Part shown: one piece after another, positions 16,501 to 27,572 of the stretch
How the letters are laid out: every line of letters starts with the position of its first letter
How positions within the stretch are numbered: the first letter of the stretch is position 1
Assembly: GCF_008831285.2 (NCBI RefSeq)
Contig: NC_045139.1
Span: 6,790,204-6,854,203, forward strand
DNA from: Nymphaea colorata
Lineage: Eukaryota > Streptophyta > Magnoliopsida > Nymphaeales > Nymphaeaceae
DNA: 64,000 nucleotides
Direction: 5' to 3'
The notes under the pieces: model-generated
What the model was told of the DNA's origin: nothing
What the model saw: the letters and a program-made list of their open reading frames with translations, nothing else
Database searches by the model: none
Made by a program: the position numbers and the translations under genes

Positions 16501-17710
16501 ATCAGTTACGAATCGATCAAAATGTAAAAAAAATAAAAATAAATGAATAAATACACAAAGTTAATTAAAAATATAAAAAAAAAACTATAAGATATTCTTC
16601 GGAATAATTTGAGAGCACACTCATGGCATTCTTGAATCAAAGCCGATGCAACATTGACTTGAAATCACCAAGGACAAACCTTAGATTCAGCGGCGAGCAT
16701 TGGTTTGAAGCGGGTTTTCCGCCACCGCTCCCGGCTGTCCAGAAAAGTAGAAGTTTACGTTAATGATTGAGGTGCATTTTTCTACTTTTGCTGCTCCACA
16801 GTTTCCCTTTACTGCGCTTCATATATTTTTTTATTGCGAGAACTATAGTGCGAATATGTCTCACATCTGATTCTTGAATTAATTAACAAGCCTTGGTCAC
16901 ATCATATAGTTAATTTGGAACATCATCATGGTGTTTCTTATAATGTACTCATATAGAACAAATGTTCTAAGAATATAATGTTCTTGTAGATCCGACTTTT
17001 TTCACTACCCTTTTAATTTTTCCATGGAAAGGATCAATCGCGAGATTGGCCGTAGACGATGATGTAATGCTTTTCTATGATGAGAAAGAAAAGAAAAGTT
17101 GTCTTTCATACATTCACTCTAACTGATTCTACATTTTCAAAATATAAACCCCCTATGGAACAAACTAACCTACTAAACAATCAAATTATATATATGATTA
17201 GATATGGAATCTAATAGCTTTGGAGGTCTTAGGCGGCAGGCAGAAAGACCACTAGCCTAACATGAGAATTTGAGCATAAAAAAGAAGTTGCCATTATTGG
17301 CTGAGTTGAGCTAAAAAATGGGTAAAAGCAACACCTGTTCAATGCTGCATTAGGAATAAAACAAAAGACTCCATATATAAAAATTTGATAAAAGCAACAC
17401 CTGTTCAATCGTGCGTTAGAAAAATGAACTCTCTGCGTCAAAAGCTATTTGGATGGCATGTTACGGACAAAATGTTTCAACGATATAAGAATGAGGAAGT
17501 GTTTAGCGTGGGACCCTCGATTAAATTTTAGCCACCATCTACCCTAGACAGTATGCAAGACCTTCCTAGCAACAAATTATGATAAATTTATGTATTCTTC
17601 TATACTGTTAGTTGTTTATATTAAATTTATGTAGAAAGTTTGTAGAAGGGGAGGGATGCAACTTGCCGGGTCGGTGGTTGGTAGGTGGTCTGTTTCGAAT
17701 CTCAGTACCA
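13569..17710. other. Intergenic with several diverged dispersed repeats
   Basis: No gene is recognised. The interval 14990-15250 has the GAGCCAGAAAT head and ends with TGTGGGCAATTGCACACAC. The interval 15575-15860 has a similar GGGGGCAC block and TGTGGGCAATTGCCCCCCC. Both look like old members of the GGCGGAGCC family. A segment near 15260-15330 resembles the short SINE-like repeats at 19585, 20050 and 32466. Nothing supports a coding region. Confidence 0.45.
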
Positions 17711-18376
17711 CTTAGGAATGTACGACGAGTCGAGCTAGTTCGGGCTCAACGTGAATTCATTCGTACAAGCTGGACTCGTTTATTAAACGAGTCGAGTTTG
17801 AGGTCGAGTTATAAATGAGTAGAGTTTGAACTACACGAACTCGACTCGGCTTGTTTGTTTTTCATTTGTCTTGCTATGTCTTTGACTCTTGTCCTTTTTT
17901 TTTATTTTTCATTTCTTCCAACCTCCGTCTCTCTCTCATTCTACTTCTTTTTCTTCTTTCTCCCACCTCCTCTTTCTATGAGGCTGCAACTGCAAGTCAC
18001 AAACCAGGTAATAGTTTTTCGGTTTCAATGCTAGGTTGTACGAGTTGGTGTATAATTGATTTTTGATGTAAGCAATGAAATTTAGATTGGTACTCTTCAC
18101 AGACTGTTTTCTGGTGAACAATTTATGTTTTAGAGAAAAACAGTGGAATAATAGTGGAGCTGTTTTTTTTTTCCTATCTTGAAGAAGATGAGGATCATCA
18201 TTCGTTGACGAGCTTAAATGAGTCGAGGTCGAGCTCATAGTCGGCTAACCGAGTTGAGCTTGAGCTTACTTCATAAAGCTTGGCTTAAGTTTGAGCTCAA
18301 GCCGAAAAATATGTGAGTTGAGCCGAGTTTGCACTGGCTCAGCTCGGGCTCGACTCGTTCGTTGAACATTCCTAAT
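17711..18376. mobile_element. Foldback element with GAGCTCGA-rich inverted ends
   Basis: The left end begins AGGAATGTACGACGAGTCGA and the right end, reverse-complemented, begins AGGAATGTTCAACGAACGAG. Both continue with GAGTCGAGC and GGGCTC words for more than 100 bases, forming long imperfect inverted repeats around a CT-rich middle. No protein is encoded. It is read as a non-autonomous DNA element of about 666 bases. A related GAGCTCGAG-rich block without clear ends lies at 34620-34830. Confidence 0.55.
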
Positions 18377-21300
18377 AGCACCTAATGCATGCTACAACCA
18401 AGGGCAAGGGTATGGCCGAGGTTTTTATGCCCATGCAAGCGATTAGGAAGACACTCAGTCAGAGGGGTTTTTCCCAAAGTTTTTCTTTTTTTTTTAAATG
18501 TCTGGTTAGATTGAACATATGTTTGTATCCACCTATGTGTATCCATGTTTGTGTACATATAGTGGCAGTTTGCAAGATGTGAAGCCACCAACTTCTCCTT
18601 GCATCTCAGATGTAGAACTGCTTTGGTACGTGGGTGGTCCTATTATACACCTTCAACTCAAAGGTTGCACCTGCCATCATATGTGTAGCAACCACAAAAA
18701 TCGAACTCAAAACATGTCTCAATACAACACTCAAGCCGACCAGCTACGCTATACCGACCCTTATTACTAAAAATTATTATTAAAAATTGGTTCATTTCAC
18801 CAAAAAAGATTAAAAGAGCTCCGCACACTTGGCTTATCGGGGTTGAATGGAAAGATCTTCAAGCTGAAAAAATTGTTCAAATTTTAAAAAGTTGACAGTC
18901 GAAATTAAATATTCGATTAAAAAAACAAGACAGACTTGAATGTGTGGCCTGGCAAATTTTAACTCGCCATGTAGACTTTTTTGGTTTGAGATGAGATAAG
19001 GCTATGAAGCATTAGTCAAGGTAGCGGTCAGGCCTAAGAGGACAGGGCAACATTGTCTTGCAAACTTAAACTTTCCCAACCACTTCAGACATGAAGATAC
19101 ATCTCTTGGTCAAAAACTTGTAGTTATTTGAGGGATGATATTCTTTTAGCACTTAACCTCCGCTTGCATATAAAGAAAGGAAGAAAGAAAGTGGGTTTAG
19201 ATAAATGAGTAAAAGATTTCTCATGTTTGGGAAAAAGTGGATATGATATTTCATGTTTATAAGATGTAAGGTTTACACTTTTCCTGTTTCTCAGTTGCAT
19301 TTGCAAGATATCTGATTTAATTAGCATCAGATGTGAGAGGGGGAGAGAGATAGAGCGTGCCACATTTCCATGTTGGGCAAGTTGCTCTGCTTTTCTCTTT
19401 TCTTTAGTCATATCGTTTGCCGGCCACCCACTTTGCCGGAAAATATGCTGCTTAAGGAAAGCTGCTCATTATCCGGTAATCACTGCCTTTTCCGTTGGAG
19501 GGTTTATGCTTCTGCACCAAAAAAGGGTGAATCTCACTGTTTGGTACCTACACAACACTAAATCCTAATGGTAAAAGGAAGAGAAGAGGTTTCGGCTCTC
19601 GCTCGAGCGATGTGATTAATCATCCTGCTCACTCGAACTAGACTTTCAAGAAAAAAGAAAAAAAAATGCTGAAGCCAAAACTTCATTTTCTCATAAAACC
19701 ATTGCTTGCTGCTAATTGTCATGCTTTAAATACAATGAGTTATTAATCTATTTGTTAAGGTAAAGTGGATCTTTCTTTGCCTTTTTCCAGGCCGACCGAA
19801 TAGATATGAGGCTATAGCAGTCGTCAGCATGAATGCAAAGTTGAGCCAATGATATCTTGGAGGCTGTTGGGCATATCTGGGTAGACGTCTCACATCAGTC
19901 TTTCCTCCCAAAATAACGTCACTCCAAAATCGACAGAATGCAATTTGGGCAACAAGCTCGAGGGGTCATCTTCCATCTCTATCACTTCCTCCCTGTGTTG
20001 GGCTGCATGTGCTTGATGCTGTAAATAACTGGTAAACATTGTTTGTTGCACCAACAGAAAGAGTATTTCATCCTACCGCTCAGCAAAAAAGCGAAGCTCC
20101 CACCCTTTTTCCATCCACGCAGTCTCTTAAGACCTTAAGTTAACTATGGAATGCTCAGTTTCATACTGTAATATGTGGTTTGTATTCCTAAGCAACTGAA
20201 GAACTAAAACTTACAGAAGGGGTTGTAGAGACTTTCCATGCTTGGTACGTGCTTGAGTTAAAAATCTTCATGTTGAAGGAAGACTAAGTTCGCTATTAAG
20301 TTGGCAAGTCTGAACTGTTAAAAAGCTAGATGGTGGTTCCATTGTTATCCCTCAAAAGAAAGAAGAGTAAAAATCGAAAGAAAGAAGGTGAAAAGTGAAA
20401 TGATTGGTGGAGTCTTGTTGATTGAGATAAGGGAGAATCTAGTCGGGAGAATGCTTCCCAAATACTTTCTAGTTGTAGTTGCCTTCACTAACTACCATGT
20501 CAAGCATCACTGGTAAGGTTTTTTGAAAGGAGATAGAGTTTCGCCATCACTCCTAACTGAAAAAAGAGAGTTAAAAGTTATTTTAGTCACTTAGCATTAG
20601 TTAATAGCTTTTTTTTTCCTTGTTTTTCTCTCCACCATCTTTTTGGAAAGATGAAAACCAAGATTATTCCTCGCAGGTCTTGCACTTAAGTCTATCAACT
20701 GATTGCCGAACGTTGCCAGATGACAATTTTTCAAAACCGTCACTAAAAACACCTTGCAACAGAAGCATTAACAAGGGTTTAGGGTATAACCACTATTTAT
20801 GGTGTTTTTAGCAGCAGTTTATAGAGTTTTTTAACAGTGGATTCAAATATTTAACCATAAGTCAATATTTGGCATTTGGCTGATTTCAATTATATATATA
20901 TATATATATAGTACACATGCCAAATGATGAAGTTAAAGATTAAAAAACTGTTGACTGCTGCTAAAAGCAGTATGAACCATTGCTGTGCCATAAACCATTA
21001 CTAATGCTCATTTAATAATTTTTTAAGCCATAAATTTTCTATTTTATAGCTATCTGATACATTTGGCATCCGATAGATTTGAACTGATTTCTTACAATCC
21101 TAACAAATCTGATTTTTTAGACTACCTCTTTTCTCACTTCGCCCTTAATTTATATTTAATAAAAAGGGAGAAACGCGAGAGATCCAAATGGTGTGGATAT
21201 GCCTCATGTCACTTCGCATTGAGTGACTTTGGAGGAAGAGATGGACTACAAAAATAGGGTCTTTCATGAAATGATTGGTTCGGCTGAACATGGAACGATA

Positions 21301-21945
21301 TTTCTAAGTTCATGTTCATTTGGCCTGGGACTCGAATTGTGGAAAAAAATTCGACTGGAGTGAAAATTCAACATCAGATCTGCCATAAATTTAACTTTAA
21401 ATCCTAATAACTGTTCAATCTCTTCATTAGATTAAACCAAAAAAAAAAAGGAAAAAAAATCAAGTGCACCACTAGAAGTAATCTAGAATTTCTCGTAAAA
21501 TACGAATAACTGTTCTCTCTCATTGTTTTGAGTTCTACTGAAAATAACATCATTCATTTTTGTCAAAACCAGGTTTCCCAAAACAACTTTCAGTAACTTG
21601 GAAGTCTAATCTACAGATCTGGCTGCCATTGGTATTTTACTTTTAGATTTTTAACATTCATATGTACGGCTGTATTTGTGACCCATAAAATGCTGAAATC
21701 TCAGAAGACAAAGAGAAAACTAAAAGTGAAAGATATGATTGCTCGTTTTTATTAGATAGGGGCAACACTGTCACTCTTTTGCGGTCACAAGTCATGCTTT
21801 GGATCATTACGAAAATAAAATCTTGATATATGAAATTTTGATGCTTTACAAATCGTTGATTTCTTATATTGTCATTCATTTTTTCGACATGTTAAAATTT
21901 TTGCTCTCAGAAAATTTTGAGAAACATCGTGTGTGCATATGTGTG

Positions 21946-21948
<3 letters not shown>
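18377..21948. other. Intergenic, SINE-like and subterminal-repeat fragments
   Basis: No gene is recognised. SINE-like segments lie at about 19585-19660 and, reversed, at 20048-20115. From 20700 to 21015 the words GCAGCAGTTTATAG, CTGCTGCTAAAAGCAGT and CCACTATTTATGGTG recur in both orientations, as in the subterminal regions of CACTA or similar DNA transposons, but no terminal sequence was found. A short (TA)n run lies at 20893-20910. Confidence 0.4.

Positions 21949-21986
<38 letters not shown>
21949..21986. repeat. (GA)n microsatellite
   Basis: About 38 bases of perfect GA dinucleotide repeat just left of a decayed LINE fragment. Confidence 0.95.
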
Positions 21987-21988
<2 letters not shown>

Positions 21989-21989
21989 A

Positions 21990-23275
21990 TAAGAAATTTA
22001 GATTCTTGGGGGTGGAATCGCTTAATTCGGCTGGGATATGGTTGAGAATATCTTTAAATGGCAAGCAAGACCGGAAAAGGCATTCAATTTTGGAAAGAAG
22101 ATTGGGGTCTTTAAATTTTGTGGAAAGAAATTCCAAACTATCATGAAACCAGCAAAGTTTGGTCTAAGAGACTATTGGAGAATCGCCAATGGAGAAAACC
22201 ATTTATGAATTGGGTATTATCCCGTTCAAATCTTTAGTTCTCTGATAAGGACATCTTGATGGTAAATGAATCTATTGCTCAGTCGATTACTGGAAAAGAA
22301 ATCTGGGAGATTTTTCGTGAAATGGAGCCCAAATCAAAGAAGAAAAGATGGATTTTTGGCAAAGTAGACGCCTAAAGCCAGCCTGGTTTATGTTTTCCAA
22401 AGGCAGAATTCTGACGCTGGACAGGATGAAAATAGGAGGTTTCTAGCCGGCAAATGTGAATCATTCCAAGTGATGGAAGAGTCGGTTCCCCACATTTTCA
22501 TCCATCATGCGTGGCCAAGAACTCCTAAGATTTGGTCGTCAACGGATTTCTCAGGAAGGTTAAGATGGAGGATAATTTGGAACAGATGTTCAAGAAATGG
22601 TGGGTGCAGTCTTTTAAATGAAGCTGGTTTGCTAGAATATTGATAGTAATCTTCCTCAGAACAATTTGGAGTTCATAGAGCATAAGAAACCGGGCGATCA
22701 GAAGGAAGATTTGTTGGAGGTTTGGACTTTGGAGATTGACAAGCTGGTTGGCAGAGGACTTGACAATGAAAGTTAAGTTGTCGGTGGAAGATGCAATTCA
22801 CTTGAAGAAATTTGGGTTTCAAGTGGGCTGCTGTGCTGAGATTTTTCGATGACCATGGCTCCTGGACACGGGCAATGAGTGTGGAAGCTCTGAATTAGGA
22901 CTGCTGTCTGGCTTGAGGAGAACATACATGCACGTCTTGCAATCAAGATTCATGGATGATCGTTTCTAACAATAGCGAGTCTGTGAATTTCAGGTAGTGT
23001 CCTTTTATCCAACGTTAGATGAGATAAGTTAGATGGAGTCGCCTTAAGATGGCCATGAAAAGGCGTAATGCAGTTGGGGCTATCTGTCCATGCCATTCTT
23101 GTTTCAGTGCCAATGGATAGGAATTAGGAAGGTTTGGACTAATTGTCATGTAACCATTGTATGTTTTTGAAGGGATTGGGTCTATCTTGTGAGATATGGC
23201 TTGTTTTTTGGTTTTTTCTGTTCGTTTTGTTCCTGTGCAGCTATCCCAAAGTTTTCAATAAAAAGCTCTAAAGAG
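21990..23275 (+). mobile_element. Decayed LINE 3' end (zf-RVT region)
   Basis: The plus strand retains scattered pieces typical of the region after the reverse transcriptase of plant non-LTR retrotransposons, broken by many stops and frame changes. Near 22080 one frame reads IQFWKEDWG, like the FWxDxW block before the zinc-binding domain. Near 22455-22515 another reads CESFQVMEES followed by PHIF and W, a degenerate CxxC...ESxxHLFxxC motif. A T-rich tail and AATAAA at about 23259 would mark the 3' end. No intact protein can be read. A different RVT-containing element remains possible. Confidence 0.45.
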
Positions 23276-24066
23276 GTTCTATCCCCTGAATGTTAGCACA
23301 TAGAGAAATGCATTATGAAAGTATCCTGTTCACCAACCAAATCTCTCTATAAAAAAAGGCAAAGCAGAGCCGTCTGAAGTTAGTTTGGGACAAAAAATGA
23401 ATTTAAAGGGAGCTAGACTGAGAACAGGTTAGAATGCAATACTGGGCTTCAGAATGACTTGGTTTCCTGTGTCGATGAAGCACTATTGGAGAACTCCATG
23501 GATGATCTATTCGAGATAAGTAGTGAGTTATTTCCATAAGAGCTTGAAAATTGAGTCAATTTTAGATATGGACGTACTTGCAATTGCACAATGGTGCAGC
23601 ACCTGCTATATAGAAGGTGACAGAGGCAAGCAAAAATTTCTTCAAAGCTTCTATCCTTCTGTAATTGCACACCCACACGGTTTAAAACTTTTACACTGCC
23701 AATGTTTCTCCTTTTTCTTCGGATGATTAGGGAATTCAGCCTTGCTATGCTAAGCAAAAAGATGGTTCTTAATGTTTGAATTCTGTAAGGGAGAACTGGT
23801 AGGAATTCAAAATATCGCTGATTATTGATTAGTCAGCAGATTAGTTTCAACGAGTCAAGCTGAAGATCCAAGCCAGAAAATTGCAGCAACACATCCTTTA
23901 TCATGAACCTTTCTTAATTGATATTAGAGTTTTGCAGATTAGACATCAAGCTAAGAGACCTTCCTTTTTTTGTTAGAGCTACAAACAAGCTATTACATGA
24001 AAATAAATGCCCGAACATACATTTTCCCATACAACCGTGTGCCTTTTTACAACAATGTGCAAGCTT
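23276..24066. other. 3' flank of the hydrolase gene
   Basis: Open frames of 60-100 codons occur on both strands, none recognisable. The stretch next to 24067 should hold the 3' untranslated region of the minus-strand hydrolase gene; no polyadenylation signal was firmly assigned. Confidence 0.45.
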
Positions 24067-26336
24067 TCAGCCTGCTCTTATTCTGTCCAAGCGATCAACA
24101 CTTTTCCTGGCCCTGTCTAGCTGTTCCATGCACTTCCTGGGCCTGTAATGCTGATCAACACTCCGACGTGACTTCTCAAACTGGCTGACAGAGGATTTGA
24201 GATTGTCCGAATTCTCGATATCACGCTTAAGGTCAGTACCCAGCTTTGGAGGCCCTTTTGTTCTAGTCCTTGACTTGTTCTCTCTTTGGCCGGTGCTCTT
24301 TCTTGAAGCCTCGAAATGGTCAGTGCTCTGCCTAGATGGTTCATGCTGGTCAGTGCTTCGCCTTGAACCACCACGCGATTGTGTTTTCTCAACAGTTGAG
24401 ACAAACTTCCTAAGGTGCCTAATGTATTCAGGATAAAGTTCAAGGTCACAGTGGTTTCCTCCTTTAAGCCACAAAGGCTCATACTTTTCTTTGCAAAGTT
24501 CCCATAGCTGCTTGCCATGAGACCAGTCAACTACTTCATCAGATGTCCCCTGCATAATAACATCACAGTCACATATAACAGCAAGCTTGTAGTTACCAAA
24601 CTCGATATTAATCAACACGGCTGGTTTCATGGATCCCAACCTTCTATCTAGCTTCAGTTCATGCATCAAAAAGGCTAGGAACCAAGACAATTGAGAGCAG
24701 GGTATACCTAACTATTCCTTCAGACAGGCACACACACGAACACATAGTGTCACAATCCACCTCCTTTTAAGTCACACAGGTTGGCACGTATAAGACCCAT
24801 TTCTAAATCTTGAACATGGCCCTAATACCAATGATAACAAACCAGCCCAAAACTGACCCAGTTCTTGGTCTGGCAAAAGAACCAAACCCACTTCACAGCC
24901 AGCTTTTATCCATGCCCCAAAACGTTAGAAACTAAAATAACCATTAGAAAGGTAGCCGGGTTTTAAATCTATTTTTTCTCAAAATGATCAATATAAGACT
25001 GCTCTTAAGTTCTTTGCATGGATGTGTTATGCAGCCCGATTGATCATAAATTAATATTTTTGTTAATTTTGGTTTCAAAGACAGGTGAATCAGTGTGGTC
25101 AATTTTGAAGCCAAAGAGTAAAGTTTATAAAGTATCAGTTGTAGCATAACCCATCTACCATCTACCAAAGATGAATATTTTTGTTCATTTTGTCTCAAAG
25201 ACAGGTGAATTGATGTGGCATCATAGCCAAGATGAATATTTTTGTGCACGTTGATCTCGAAGACAGGTGAATTCACGTGGTCAGTATTGGAACCCAAGAG
25301 TGAAGTTTGATAAAGTATCAGTTCTATCATAGTACTTCATCAACAAAAAACATGCAGGTAAAATTTGACTTGATGAACAGTTTGAAAACGGTTTTAATAT
25401 TCATTAGGTTCAGGAAATTCATCCAACAGTTCACTGCTTTTTCAAGTTTAACTATTTTTTTCGCTTTGCCAAAAACTGAACCGCAAAACCAATAAAAGAT
25501 ACCAGACTCAACCTTGAAGGGCAACGTTTTTGCAGTTAAACTCTGACAACTATCAGGATACATGGACTTAGGCCTACCATTAAGGAGCAATTCTTATGAA
25601 ACGAATCAATGCCAAGTGAGTTTGACGAATTTTGACTGAAGAAAAGTGTAAATTTGGGTTTTTATACATTTGTTCCACCGCATACAGCATGTCATCTTGT
25701 TCTAGATCAATTTCATACTCAAGTAGAAGAAGATATCAGCAGATAACAAAATATGTACTGCTACTGCAACAGTTTATCTGCACGTTTACTTCACGTGCAC
25801 CATGTGGTCAATTTTTTTGTAGATCATCTAATATCTACATGCACCAAGCGAGCATTATCTTGCCAAGATAATGCATATTTTTTTCTAAAATCTGAGAAGA
25901 AAGTCCATTTTCCAAATTAATATATTTTTGTTCTCTCTGGGCACATGTATTTAATCAAGAGTTTTATTTTCAGTGCTAAGCAAATGCATATCAGAGAATT
26001 AATGCACATCAACACTTATATATTGATATGTGCAAAGTTTACACAACAAGCAAAGGTACATTTTCTTATTTAAACTTTTATGCCCATCCTTTTTCTCCTA
26101 AACATGTTTGGCATGAGATACCTTCCTTCGTTTAACTCCTTCCTAGATCAAAAAGATTAACAGCAAAAAGTTGCAATAAAATTTAATAATAAAAGAAATA
26201 TGAAGTTTCATGGTTTAAATAGGACAGTAAATGAATAATACAATAAATATATCCAGTCTTGTGGTTATGTTTTACTTGATGTGTTTAGAACCATGTCATG
26301 TCTTTGTCAGTGGAGAGTGGCACACACACAAACATA

Positions 26337-26386
<50 letters not shown>

Positions 26387-26545
26387 CCATACAATGTGAT
26401 TGCAAAGATAAACTAACCAATTGAGGTAACATTATTAAATTAAACTCAAATATGGAGACCAAACAAGGCAAGTTAAGCAATTAGCAAACATCAAACATAA
26501 GGTTAAGAAAAACAAAATCAAGCAAATAACCTTGCTACTGAAGAT

Positions 26546-26576
<31 letters not shown>

Positions 26577-27525
26577 TGAAGAAGTATCACACATAGAAAT
26601 TGTTTATGGGAATGAGGCATTGGATTGATCAGTTTATGATCAATTTGATGGTATTCCAGTTGAGTCAAAGTTCTGATTGATTTGAACAGATTTCATGAAC
26701 TGCAGTTTGTACCTGACATGGCTGAAACCATTGACTTGGTCAATACGAGATGTACTAATACTTATACCAGCACCCAGTGTGGGTGTTACTTGGGTTAGGC
26801 AACCTTAAAGGGACTTCGTTATGTAAAATTAGGAGGTTTACCTAATGGAACTGTTTAAGAGCTACTGATACATAGATATAAGTTGAACATAGACTGAATT
26901 AATGAACTGAATTTCACCTTGTTCTCTAAATTAATGAGGAAGGAGAAAAAAAACTTACGTGAATAACCAGGACAGGGCAGGCTACAAGTGGGATTTTGTC
27001 AATGTTCTGAAAGAAAAGAAGATGGTACTTCATCATTATTGCACCATTATGCAAATCCCACAAACAGAAATGTGACATGACTCTGATAAGAATGTAACCT
27101 TATATATATCAAACCAGTATGTGCGCTTCACAGGATACATAACACGCATGCCTGAAAGTATAGGACTATGCAGAACAATAGCTCTTAAATGATGCAAGCG
27201 AGTTGCTAGGTCTAAAGTTGGCCCGCTTCCAACAGATTGTCCATACAGAATTATATTTTCCTCCTTTTCCCCATATTTCTCCACAAGACAATTGTAAGCA
27301 GCTTCTATATCTGCGTAAGTATTGTTCTCACTTGGCTAACAAGAAAAAATAAAAGAAAAATTAGAACACCATATAAGATCAATAATAAGTGGAAAACTGG
27401 AAATCAACGGGAGAGTATCACTTTCACAACTAACCTTCCCAGAAGACTGTCCATACCCAGAATAATCATAACTGTATGAAAGGGAGATTGTGGTTACATA
27501 CAGGAATTATCAAATGATGCAATAT

Positions 27526-27572
<47 letters not shown>

